NCBI GenBank assembly: GCA_019689615.1
Contig: JADGHD010000072.1
Coordinates: forward strand, 1 to 13,717
Length of the DNA: 13,717 nucleotides
DNA from: Frankia sp.
GTDB lineage: Bacteria > Actinomycetota > Actinomycetes > Frankiales > Frankiaceae
Direction: 5' to 3'
A model generated the notes under the pieces. That model was given only the letters and a program-made list of their open reading frames with translations, was not told the origin of the DNA and made no database searches. How positions within the stretch are numbered: position 1 is the first letter of the stretch; every line of letters begins with the position of its first letter. Below are positions 7,110 to 13,655 of the stretch, piece by piece. Made by a program: the position numbers and the translations under genes.

Positions 7110-7293
7110 CCAACCACGCCGCCGCGGCCACGCCCGCAGGCGCCCACCGCGATCCGCCTCCCCCGCCGCGCCTTCCGGGCCCGCGGCACGGCCGGGGGGT
7201 GGACGCCGCCGGGGCCGGCGCGGGCACCACCGCGGCTGGCGGGCACCTCGGTCGTACCCGGAACACCGGGCCGCGGCGAACCGTTGCTCACAT

Positions 7294-7318
7294 GTACGCG
7301 CGGGTAAGAGGCGCGTAC
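7294..7318. promoter_or_regulatory. Palindrome upstream of the ftsH -10 box
   Basis: GTACGCGC (7294-7301), nine bases, then GCGCGTAC (7311-7318) form a perfect 8-base inverted repeat. It overlaps the expected -35 region of the candidate ftsH promoter. A second, smaller symmetry, GTACC-GGC-GGTAC, follows at 7315-7327 and shares its right arm with the first. This looks like an operator or overlapping operators; no regulator can be named from the sequence. The rest of the 7110-7407 gap before it is C/G-rich sequence in which I see no gene. Confidence 0.45.
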
Positions 7319-7324
7319 CGGCGG

Positions 7325-7330
7325 TACCCT
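7325..7330 (+). promoter_or_regulatory. Candidate ftsH -10 box
   Basis: TACCCT fits an actinobacterial -10 hexamer and would start transcription near 7337, leaving a leader of about 70 bases before ftsH that includes AGGAGG at 7371-7376. No good -35 is present; TTGCTC at 7284-7289 is too far from this box but could pair with TAAGAG at 7305-7310 as a second promoter. Confidence 0.4.
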
Positions 7331-7387
7331 CGGCACAAGGGAATCCCGATCGAGGGCCAGCACACACGTCAGGAGGGTGGAGCGCGC

Positions 7388-7411
7388 GTGTCCAGCGCTC
7401 CAGGCAGATGA
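7388..7411 (+). CDS. Seven-codon upstream ORF overlapping the ftsH start
   Basis: GTG at 7388 opens a frame encoding VSSAPGR and ends in TGA at 7409-7411, which overlaps the ftsH ATG as ATGA. AGGAGG at 7371-7376 lies 11 bases before this GTG, while the ftsH ATG itself has only a weak AGG nearby. The arrangement suggests that ribosomes reach ftsH by translational coupling from this short frame, or that the frame is incidental and the ribosome-binding site serves ftsH loosely from 31 bases away. The same frame is open further upstream, to 7199, without convincing coding character. Confidence 0.3.
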   Translation: MSSAPGR

Positions 7412-9555
7412 CTCCAAGAAGAATCTTCCGCGGCTGGGTTGTCCTGGCTCTCCTCGTGCTCCTGGTGATCTTCCTGACGACCAATGTGCTGTCGGGGCCC
7501 AGGGAGTACAGCAGGGAGAACCTGCACTTCATCCAGGACAAGATCGCGTCCGAGCAGGTCGTCGACGCGACGATCCAGGACTCCAAGCAGCTCATCCAGA
7601 TCACGACCAAGGACGGCAAGAAGTACGAGTCGTCCTATGTGACGGACCAGGCGATCCAGCTCGCCAACGCGCTCAACGAAGAGGACGTCCCGTACAAGGT
7701 CAAGGTCGAGCGGAGCAACCTGTTCGTCTCGCTGCTGCTCAACCTGCTGCCGGTACTGCTCGTGGTCGCGCTGTTCCTGTTCCTGATGAACCAGATGCAG
7801 GGCGGCGGCAACCGCGTCATGAACTTCGGCAAGTCCAAGGCCAAGCTCGTGAGCAAGGACACGCCGAAGACGACCTTCGCGGACGTGGCCGGGGCCGACG
7901 AGGCGCTCGAGGAGCTGCAGGAGATCAAGGAGTTCCTGGAGAATCCGGGCAAGTTCCAGGCGATAGGCGCGAAGATCCCCAAGGGTGTGCTGCTCTACGG
8001 CCCGCCGGGCACCGGTAAGACGCTGCTCGCCCGGGCGGTGGCCGGCGAGGCGGGCGTGCCGTTCTACTCGATCTCCGGCTCGGACTTCGTCGAGATGTTC
8101 GTCGGTGTCGGCGCCAGCCGGGTGCGCGACCTGTTCGAGCAGGCCAAGGCGAACGCCCCGGCGATCATCTTCGTCGACGAGATCGACGCGGTCGGCCGCC
8201 ACCGTGGCGCCGGCCTCGGCGGCGGGCACGACGAGCGCGAGCAGACGCTGAACCAGCTGCTCGTCGAGATGGACGGCTTCGACGTCAAGGGCGGCGTCAT
8301 CCTGATCGCCGCGACCAACCGGCCGGACATCCTCGACCCGGCCCTGCTGCGCCCCGGCCGGTTCGACCGGCAGATCGTCGTCGACCGGCCCGACCTGCAG
8401 GGCCGCGAGGCGATCCTGCGGGTCCACGCCAAGGGCAAGCCGATCGGCCCGGACGTCGACCTCAAGACGATCGCCCGGCGTACCCCCGGCTTCACCGGCG
8501 CCGACCTGGCCAACGTGCTCAACGAGGCGGCCCTGCTGGCCGCCCGCGCGGACCAGAAGGTGATCACCTCCGCCCTGCTGGAGGAGGCCATCGACCGGGT
8601 GCTCGCGGGCCCGGAGCGCAAGACCCGCGCGATGAGCGACAAGGAGAAGAAGCGGATCGCCTACCACGAGGGCGGGCACGCGCTCGTGGCGCACGCGCTG
8701 CCGAACTCCGACCCGGTGCACAAGATCACGATCCTGCCGCGCGGCCGGGCACTGGGCTACACGATGCAGCTCCCGCTGGAGGACAAGTACCTGTCCACCC
8801 GCTCGGAGATGCTGGACAAGCTCGCCGTGCTGCTGGGCGGGCGGACCGCGGAGGAGCTGGTCTTCCGCGAGCCGACCACCGGCGCCAGCGACGACATCGA
8901 GAAGGCGACCCAGATCGCCCGCGCGATGGTCACCCAGTACGGCATGAGCGACAAGCTCGGCGCGCTGAAGTTCGGCAGCGAGTCCGGCGAGGTCTTCCTC
9001 GGCCGGGACATGGGGCACCAGCGCGACTACTCGGAGGCGGTCGCGGCGGAGATCGACAGCGAGGTCCGCCGGCTGATCGAGGCCGCGCACGACGAGGCGT
9101 GGGAGGTCCTGCACACCTACCGCGACGTGCTGGACAACCTCGTGCTGCGGCTGATGGACACCGAGACGCTCAGCAAGGACGAGGTCCTCGAGATCTTCGC
9201 CACGGTCCAGAAGCGGCCGGCTCGCGGCTACTACACCGGCGTCGGCCGGCGGGTACCGTCGGACCGTCCCCCGGTGCAGACCCCGGCCGAGCTCGGCCTG
9301 GTCGCCACCGCCACCGCCGAGCTGGTGCACGGCAACGGCAACGGCAACGGCGCCGGCGCTGGGGCACCGGCCGTCTCCAAGCCGGCCGGCCCTGGCGGCA
9401 CGGCCGGGGCGGACGCTGGCGCCGCTGGCCCCGCCAGCGGGCCGACCAGCCCGTCCGGGCCACCGCCAGCCCCGCCCCCGCCGGACGGCCCGCGGATCGC
9501 GAACCCGTGGGCGCCGCCCACCTGGCCGAACGAAGACGAGAGGAAACGCCGTTGA
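7408..9555 (+). CDS. ftsH: ATP-dependent zinc metalloprotease FtsH
   Basis: A 715-residue membrane-anchored hexameric AAA+ protease that extracts and degrades misfolded membrane proteins and selected soluble regulators. In order: membrane segment 1 (about 10-27), a short external domain (28-104), membrane segment 2 (about 105-129), Walker A GPPGTGKT (198-205), Walker B IIFVDEID (253-260), the second region of homology TNRPDILDPALLRPGRFDR, and the zinc site H420-E-G-G-H424 with D496 (in TGASDDIE) as likely third ligand. The C-terminal 80 residues are Gly/Ala/Pro-rich, including a GGCAAC triplet repeat at 9331-9348 encoding Gly-Asn. The ATG gives MTPRRIFRGWVV, a proper start before the first membrane segment; the frame is open far upstream into the hpt region but without family homology. 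Its stop codon overlaps the folE start, so the two are co-translated. Confidence 0.97.
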   Translation: MTPRRIFRGWVVLALLVLLVIFLTTNVLSGPREYSRENLHFIQDKIASEQVVDATIQDSKQLIQITTKDGKKYESSYVTDQAIQLANALNEEDVPYKVKVERSNLFVSLLLNLLPVLLVVALFLFLMNQMQGGGNRVMNFGKSKAKLVSKDTPKTTFADVAGADEALEELQEIKEFLENPGKFQAIGAKIPKGVLLYGPPGTGKTLLARAVAGEAGVPFYSISGSDFVEMFVGVGASRVRDLFEQAKANAPAIIFVDEIDAVGRHRGAGLGGGHDEREQTLNQLLVEMDGFDVKGGVILIAATNRPDILDPALLRPGRFDRQIVVDRPDLQGREAILRVHAKGKPIGPDVDLKTIARRTPGFTGADLANVLNEAALLAARADQKVITSALLEEAIDRVLAGPERKTRAMSDKEKKRIAYHEGGHALVAHALPNSDPVHKITILPRGRALGYTMQLPLEDKYLSTRSEMLDKLAVLLGGRTAEELVFREPTTGASDDIEKATQIARAMVTQYGMSDKLGALKFGSESGEVFLGRDMGHQRDYSEAVAAEIDSEVRRLIEAAHDEAWEVLHTYRDVLDNLVLRLMDTETLSKDEVLEIFATVQKRPARGYYTGVGRRVPSDRPPVQTPAELGLVATATAELVHGNGNGNGAGAGAPAVSKPAGPGGTAGADAGAAGPASGPTSPSGPPPAPPPPDGPRIANPWAPPTWPNEDERKRR

Positions 9556-10274
9556 CGTCCAATACCGATCAGGTCGCCCCGTCCGCTACCGAAGCCCTCG
9601 GCACGGCCATCGCCGCCCAGGGCAGCCCGGTGGAGCCGACGGGTGCGGCCAGCTCGGGGACGGGCAATGAGCGGCCCGGCTCGGGCCCGACGAACGGCCG
9701 GGTCCGTCCATTCGACCACGAGCGGGTGGCCCGCGCCGTCCGCGAGCTGCTCATCGGCATCGGTGAGGACCCCGACCGGGAAGGCCTGCGCAAGACGCCG
9801 GAGCGGGTCGCCCGGGCATACGCCGAGGCCGTGGAAGGCCTCGGCCGGGACCCGCGGGAAGTGCTGACGACGGTCTTCGACGAGGGCCACGACGAGATGG
9901 TGCTCGTGCGCGACATCGACTTCTCGTCGCTGTGCGAGCACCACCTGGTCGTCTTCTCGGGCAAGGCGCACGTCGCATACATCCCGAACGAGAAGGGCCA
10001 GATCACCGGGCTGTCCAAGCTGGCGCGGCTGGTCGACCTGTACGCCAGGCGCCCGCAGGTCCAGGAGCGGCTCACCTCGCAGATCGCCGACGCGCTGGTC
10101 GACGTGCTCGACCCGCGCGGCGTGATGGTGGTGGTCGAGGCCGAGCACCTGTGCATGTCGATGCGCGGCGTGCGCAAGCCGGGTGCCTGCACGGTCACCT
10201 CGGCGGTGCGCGGCCAGTTCCTCAGCCCCGCCACCCGCAACGAGGGCATGTCCCTCATCCTCAGCCGCCGCTGA
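9552..10274 (+). CDS. folE: GTP cyclohydrolase I
   Basis: Converts GTP to 7,8-dihydroneopterin triphosphate, the first step of tetrahydrofolate synthesis, as a homodecamer in the cytoplasm. The zinc ligands are visible: C128 and H131 in SLCEHHLV and C201 in EHLCMSMRG. Other family signatures are DPDREGLRKTPERVARAY (helical region) and KGQITGLSKLARLVDLYARRPQVQ. The chosen TTG start overlaps the ftsH stop as TTGA and has AGGAA six bases upstream, giving 240 residues with a low-complexity N-terminal extension of about 48 residues before RPFDHERVARAVRELL. GTG at 9630 is the next in-frame start but lacks a ribosome-binding site. Translation is probably coupled to ftsH. The usual actinobacterial partners folP, folB and folK do not follow; two hairpins end the unit. 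Confidence 0.96.
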   Translation: MTSNTDQVAPSATEALGTAIAAQGSPVEPTGAASSGTGNERPGSGPTNGRVRPFDHERVARAVRELLIGIGEDPDREGLRKTPERVARAYAEAVEGLGRDPREVLTTVFDEGHDEMVLVRDIDFSSLCEHHLVVFSGKAHVAYIPNEKGQITGLSKLARLVDLYARRPQVQERLTSQIADALVDVLDPRGVMVVVEAEHLCMSMRGVRKPGACTVTSAVRGQFLSPATRNEGMSLILSRR

Positions 10275-10282
10275 CCTCGTTG

Positions 10283-10311
10283 CTCTTCGGCGCCAGGCCG
10301 GTGCCGAAGAG
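10283..10311 (+). terminator. Hairpin terminator after folE
   Basis: CTCTTCGGC at 10283-10291 pairs perfectly with GCCGAAGAG at 10303-10311. Inner GCC/GGT pairing (one G-U) extends the stem to 12 pairs with a 5-base loop. It begins eight bases after the folE stop. There is no U-tract. It probably ends the tilS-hpt-ftsH-folE transcription unit. Confidence 0.65.
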
Positions 10312-10326
10312 CCGGTCAAGCCGTCC

Positions 10327-10358
10327 GATGCCCGCGTTCCGCCCGGAGCGCGGGCATC
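10327..10358 (+). terminator. Second hairpin between folE and hisE
   Basis: GATGCCCGCG at 10327-10336 pairs with CGCGGGCATC at 10349-10358, a perfect 10-pair stem with a 12-base loop that has further TCC/GGA pairing. Coming 15 bases after the first hairpin, it forms a tandem terminator pair that insulates the his genes. Confidence 0.6.
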
Positions 10359-10432
10359 GTCGTGACCGGGGCGGTACGCCCGGTGTGGCGCAGACCGGTA
10401 CGCGGGCCACCGGTGGGCCAGCCGGCGACCGG

Positions 10433-10438
10433 TAACAT
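10433..10438 (+). promoter_or_regulatory. -10 box upstream of hisE
   Basis: TAACAT is followed by seven bases and then ATG at 10446, so transcription would begin at or next to that ATG. This is the expected geometry for a leaderless mRNA. No clear -35 hexamer is seen. It is the best promoter candidate for hisE-hisG. Confidence 0.5.
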
Positions 10439-10445
10439 CGGCGTC

Positions 10446-10505
10446 ATGAGCTCTGTCGGCGCGGACGACGCCAACCTCGGAGGGTCCGGAGTCGACCGGC
10501 CGTGA
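10446..10505 (+). CDS. Leaderless 19-codon upstream ORF overlapping hisE
   Basis: ATG at 10446 opens a frame encoding MSSVGADDANLGGSGVDRP and ends in TGA at 10503-10505, which overlaps the hisE start codon as GTGA. The ATG sits seven bases after the TAACAT -10 box. The peptide contains no histidine codons, so it is not a classical histidine attenuator. It most likely delivers ribosomes to hisE by coupling; the peptide itself may have no function. Confidence 0.4.
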   Translation: MSSVGADDANLGGSGVDRP

Positions 10506-10765
10506 AGACGTTCGACGAGCTCTTCGACGAGCTTTCCACGAAGTGGCGCGAGCGCGCCCCGGGCTCGGGTTCCGTCGCGGCCATCGAGGCCGGTGTGCAC
10601 CATATCGGCAAGAAGCTCGTCGAAGAAGCCGCCGAAAGCTGGATGGCCGCCGAGCATGAGAGCCCCGAGCGGACAGCCGAGGAGCTCTCCCAGCTGATCT
10701 ACTGGATCCAGCTGATGATGATCTCTCGTGGTCTGACCGCCAAGGACGTCTACGCCCGGCTGTGA
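10502..10765 (+). CDS. hisE: Phosphoribosyl-ATP pyrophosphohydrolase
   Basis: Catalyses the second step of histidine synthesis, hydrolysing phosphoribosyl-ATP to phosphoribosyl-AMP and pyrophosphate. The 87-residue length and all-helical MazG-like fold fit the stand-alone actinobacterial HisE. The metal-binding helix GKKLVEEAAESWMAAEHE (36-53, with E41, E42, E45) and the second acidic segment AEELSQLIYW (59-68) are visible, and the ending SRGLTAKDVYARL is typical. The GTG start overlaps the stop of a short upstream ORF; GGAG at 10488-10491 offers a ribosome-binding site 10 bases away. No earlier in-frame start exists. It is 87 bases upstream of hisG, the enzyme of the preceding step, and the two are probably one operon. 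Confidence 0.93.
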   Translation: MKTFDELFDELSTKWRERAPGSGSVAAIEAGVHHIGKKLVEEAAESWMAAEHESPERTAEELSQLIYWIQLMMISRGLTAKDVYARL

Positions 10766-10852
10766 CGGCTGGTGCCGCCGCCGCTCCCATTCAGCCAGCC
10801 CGACCGCGGTGGGCCCCCGACCACGGCGCACCGCCACCCCCGACAGGTGATC

Positions 10853-11698
10853 ATGCTCCGCATCGCCGTACCGAACAAGGGCGCGCTCTCCGCCGCCTCC
10901 AGCCAGCTGCTCTGCGACGCCGGCTACCTCGCCCGGCGGGAGTCGGCCGAGCTCGTCGTCGCGGACGTCGAGAACGACATCGAGTTCTTCTTCCTGCGCC
11001 CCCGCGACATCGCCGTCTACGTCGGCTCGGGCCGGCTCGACCTTGGCATCACCGGCCGTGACCTGCTCTACGACAGCAACGTCCCGGCCCGCGAACTGAT
11101 CGCGCTCGACTTCGGTCACTCGACGTTCCGCTACGCGGCCCCCAAGAGCGCGATGACCGACATCAAGGACCTCGAGGGGCTGCGGGTCGCCACGTCGTTC
11201 CCCGGGCTGGTCCGCTCCGACCTGGCCAGGCGGGGGATCAGCGCGACGATCGTGACCCTGGACGGCGCGGTCGAGACCGCGGTGCGGCTCGGCGTCGCCG
11301 ACGCGGTCGCCGACGTCGTCGAGACCGGCCGCACGCTGCGGGCCGCCGGGCTGGAGCTGCTGGGCGAGCCGGTCCTGCGGTCCGAGGCCATCATGATCGC
11401 CAAGAAGGGCACGGACCTCGCCCCGCCACACGAGCGGCTGCTGCGCCGGGTACAGGGCGTGCTGGTCGCCCGGCGCTACGTGATGATGGACTACGACGTG
11501 CCGGCCGACGCGCTCGACAAGGCGTGCGAGATCACCCCCGGCTACGAGTCGCCGACCATCTCCCCGCTGCAGCGCGAGGGCTGGGTGGCCGTCCGGGCGA
11601 TGGTGCTGAAGAACGAGGTCAACCGGACGATGGACGACCTGTGGGAGCTCGGCGCCCGCGGGATCCTCGTGTCCGCGATCCAGGCCTGCCGGCTGTGA
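10853..11698 (+). CDS. hisG: ATP phosphoribosyltransferase (long form)
   Basis: Catalyses the first committed step of histidine synthesis, joining ATP and PRPP, and in the long form is feedback-inhibited by histidine through a C-terminal domain. The 281-residue length fits the long, HisZ-independent form. Seen are the start MLRIAVPNKGALS, the RPRDIAVYVGSGRLDLGITGRDLL block, and the PRPP-binding region DAVADVVETGRTL at 150-162. The ACT-like regulatory domain occupies about 205-281, from LLRRVQGVLVARRYVMMDYD to the conserved ending ILVSAIQACRL. The ATG at 10853 is chosen because it matches the family start and has AGG five bases upstream; the in-frame GTG at 10772 would add 27 Pro-rich, unconserved residues. 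Linked to hisE upstream; the other his genes are not in the window. Confidence 0.96.
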   Translation: MLRIAVPNKGALSAASSQLLCDAGYLARRESAELVVADVENDIEFFFLRPRDIAVYVGSGRLDLGITGRDLLYDSNVPARELIALDFGHSTFRYAAPKSAMTDIKDLEGLRVATSFPGLVRSDLARRGISATIVTLDGAVETAVRLGVADAVADVVETGRTLRAAGLELLGEPVLRSEAIMIAKKGTDLAPPHERLLRRVQGVLVARRYVMMDYDVPADALDKACEITPGYESPTISPLQREGWVAVRAMVLKNEVNRTMDDLWELGARGILVSAIQACRL

Positions 11699-11781
11699 GC
11701 GCCGCCCGGTCGCCCGACTGGTGCCGGGACCTCGGCGATCAGCTACCTGGCGTACCGGCATCCGTGCTTGACTGAGACGCT

Positions 11782-12597
11782 GTGTCACCTCCTGACCTCG
11801 TCGCCACCGATCTCGACGGCACGCTCATCCGCAGCGACGGCACGGTGTCCGAGCGCACCCGTCGGGCGCTGCGCCGGGTGCGGGAGCAAGGCGCCACGGT
11901 GGTGTTCGTCACCGGCCGGCCGATCCGGTCGATGGCGGAGGTGGTCGAGCAGACGTCGGTCTCCGGGATCGCCGTGTGCGCCAACGGCGCGCTCGTCTGG
12001 GACCTGGACGCGGGCCGGGCGCTGAACCACCGGGTCCTGGATCCCGCCGCCGCGCTGCGGATCGCGCTGGCGATCCGGGAGATCGTGCCGGACGCCGCGT
12101 TCGCGGTGGAGAGCGGGCTGCGGTTCGGCCGGGAGGCGCACTTCCGCACCATGTGGCCCGACCCGCACGAGCTGGTCGCCGACCTGGCCGGGCTGCTGGC
12201 CGAGCTGCCGCCCACCAAGCTGCTGGTGCGCCGCGGCGGGCGGTCGCTGGCCGACGTCTACGAGATGGTGGTCGCGTTCGCCGGGACCGACGCCGTCGTC
12301 ACCCGGTCCACCGACAACCTGATCGAGATCGGCGGGGCCGGGGTCTCCAAGGCCGTGGCCCTGGCCGAGGTGGCGGCGAGCCACGGCGTGGCCGCCGCCA
12401 ACGTCGTCGCCTTCGGCGACATGCTGAACGACCTGCCGATGCTGGCCTGGGCCGGGCACTCGGTCGCGGTCGCCAACGCCCACCCGGAGGTGCTGGCCGC
12501 AGCCGACGAGATCACCGCGGCCAACGACGACGACGGGGTGGCGCTCGTGCTCGAGCGTCTTTTCCCGGCCGTGCCCGACGCGGCCGCGAGCGCCTGA
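11782..12597 (+). CDS. HAD-superfamily hydrolase, Cof type (IIB)
   Basis: A 271-residue cytoplasmic phosphatase-like protein. It has the HAD motif I DLDGTL with nucleophile D10 and general acid D12, motif II in VVFVTGRP (about 40-47), a motif III lysine in GVSKAVAL, and motif IV GDMLNDLPML (about 213-222) that binds magnesium. The large cap between motifs II and III (roughly 80-185) is the C2/Cof-type cap. Such enzymes dephosphorylate small sugar phosphates, FMN or other phosphometabolites; the substrate cannot be told. A phosphatase next to hisE-hisG could be tempting to link to histidine synthesis, but nothing in the sequence supports that. The GTG start has no clear ribosome-binding site. 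The stop lies within a GCGCC-TGA-GGCGC stem at 12590-12602, and the next gene converges from the other strand only eight bases away. Confidence 0.9.
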   Translation: MSPPDLVATDLDGTLIRSDGTVSERTRRALRRVREQGATVVFVTGRPIRSMAEVVEQTSVSGIAVCANGALVWDLDAGRALNHRVLDPAAALRIALAIREIVPDAAFAVESGLRFGREAHFRTMWPDPHELVADLAGLLAELPPTKLLVRRGGRSLADVYEMVVAFAGTDAVVTRSTDNLIEIGGAGVSKAVALAEVAASHGVAAANVVAFGDMLNDLPMLAWAGHSVAVANAHPEVLAAADEITAANDDDGVALVLERLFPAVPDAAASA

Positions 12598-12605
12598 GGC
12601 GCCGC

Positions 12606-13523
12606 CTAGTCCGGGCGCGGCATCGCCAGCTCGGCGTAGTGGTGCTTGTAACGGTCCAGGGTCTCGGCGAGGTCGGCGGTAGCGATCTCGGCGTAGGCCT
12701 CGAAGAAGCTGACGTAGAACTCGGCACGGGCGTTGTCCTGGCGGACGGCGCCGTCCAGCGACTCCACCAGCACCAGCTCGTCGTCGAACAGCGTGAAGCC
12801 GTGGGCCGGCGGCAGGAGCAGCGGCGCGCCGAGCGGCACGATCCGGACCGTGACGTTCTCCAGCCGCGACACCTGCTCGATCCGGTCGACCTGGGCCAGC
12901 ATGTACCCGGGCGTGACGTACATGTTGCCCAGCACGCTCTCCATCAGGACGAACTCGAAGGTCTTCGTCGTGTCGTAGAGCCGCTCCTGGCGCCGGGCCC
13001 GCAACGACACGGTCGCCGCCGTCCCGGCCCAGTGCGGGCGGTGGTCGCCGGACTCGACCGTGTGAAACGCGTTGACCAGTCGGCGGCTGTACTCGCTGAT
13101 CTGCATGAGCGCCGGCACGGCGACCGGCTCGAAGACGCGGATCAGCGTCGCCCGCCCCTCCTCGACGAAGAAGTCCTGCTGGTTGCCGACGCCGCGGGCG
13201 GGTGCCGGCGAGCGGCCGCCAGCCGCGGGCCGTTCGTTGGCCTGGGCCATCAGCTCGGAGATCAGCTCGGACGGGGCGTCCAGCGCGACGACGATCCGCT
13301 TGACGTCTACCGGGCTCGGCCGCAGCACACCACGCTCGATCTTCGAGATCTTCGCCTGGCTGACCCCGATCATCTGGCCCAGCGCCTCGCCGCTCAGCCC
13401 ACGCTGCCGGCGCAGGTCCGCCAGCGCGCGGCCGAGCTCCTCCGCCGTCATGGTGGGCGACGTCTCCCCGACCTGCCCGGCCGACTCCCGCTCCGTCGCG
13501 CCCGTCATCGCCTCATCTGTCAC
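12606..13523 (-). CDS. XRE-family helix-turn-helix regulator with DUF5753 domain
   Basis: A 305-residue DNA-binding protein of the Scr1/BldB-associated type common in actinomycetes. The N-terminal 24 residues are disordered. A helix-turn-helix domain spans about 28-81, with recognition region GLSGEALGQMIGVSQAKISKIERG at 42-65. The DUF5753 domain follows (about 116-295), with its VPALMQISEYSRRLV segment, a GMxx-type VLGNMYVTPGYMLAQVDRI block and LVLVESLDG. Members of this group usually act with a small DUF397 protein encoded next door; none is seen downstream, and the upstream side is cut by the window edge. The GTG start is preceded by GGAGGA five bases away, a strong site; ATG at 13508 is a weaker alternative. 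A TATGAT -10 box lies about 85 bases upstream. It converges on the HAD gene with no room for a normal terminator. Confidence 0.93.
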   Translation of the reverse strand: MTDEAMTGATERESAGQVGETSPTMTAEELGRALADLRRQRGLSGEALGQMIGVSQAKISKIERGVLRPSPVDVKRIVVALDAPSELISELMAQANERPAAGGRSPAPARGVGNQQDFFVEEGRATLIRVFEPVAVPALMQISEYSRRLVNAFHTVESGDHRPHWAGTAATVSLRARRQERLYDTTKTFEFVLMESVLGNMYVTPGYMLAQVDRIEQVSRLENVTVRIVPLGAPLLLPPAHGFTLFDDELVLVESLDGAVRQDNARAEFYVSFFEAYAEIATADLAETLDRYKHHYAELAMPRPD

Positions 13524-13606
13524 GACTGTCCTCCGCCCGCGCCGCTCGAGTACGCGCCGTAGACAGCCGTCCGTGGACGAAGCCCCGGGCAGCTCCTCCG
13601 ATTGCG

Positions 13607-13612
13607 ATCATA
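13607..13612 (-). promoter_or_regulatory. -10 box (TATGAT) for the XRE regulator gene
   Basis: Reading the minus strand, TATGAT at 13612-13607 is a near-consensus sigma-70 type -10 hexamer in otherwise GC-rich DNA, predicting a transcript start near 13600 and a leader of about 77 bases. The -35 region at about 13630-13635 (CCGACC on the minus strand) is poor, which would fit an activator-dependent or weak promoter. Confidence 0.55.
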
Positions 13613-13655
13613 GAGCAGGGCCGCTGGCCGGTCGGGAGCGCCGCTGGCATGGCCG

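Noticed and set aside
6982..7407. N-terminal extension of ftsH back into hpt
   Set aside because: The frame is open but Arg/Ser/Pro-rich and overlaps hpt out of frame; FtsH should begin just before its first membrane segment, at 7408.
5304..7619. Long minus-strand ORF of 771 codons opposite tilS-hpt
   Set aside because: It is the antisense shadow of a GC-rich gene: its composition is Arg/Gly/Pro/Ala low complexity with no recognisable domain, and the plus strand encodes clear TilS and Hpt motifs.
7369..9330. Minus-strand ORF of 653 codons opposite ftsH
   Set aside because: The plus strand carries every FtsH motif; the minus frame is a codon-bias shadow with repetitive Arg/Val/Leu/Asp content.
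9331..9348. GGCAAC triplet repeat as a mobile or phase-variable site
   Set aside because: It is an in-frame Gly-Asn run in the disordered FtsH tail; changes in copy number would not shift the frame.
10772..10852. Upstream GTG start for hisG
   Set aside because: It would add 27 Pro-rich residues before the conserved MLRIAVPNKG start at 10853.
11976..13562. Plus-strand ORF of 528 codons spanning the HAD gene and the XRE gene
   Set aside because: It runs out of frame through one real gene and antisense through another, and is Arg/Gly-rich without any family motif.
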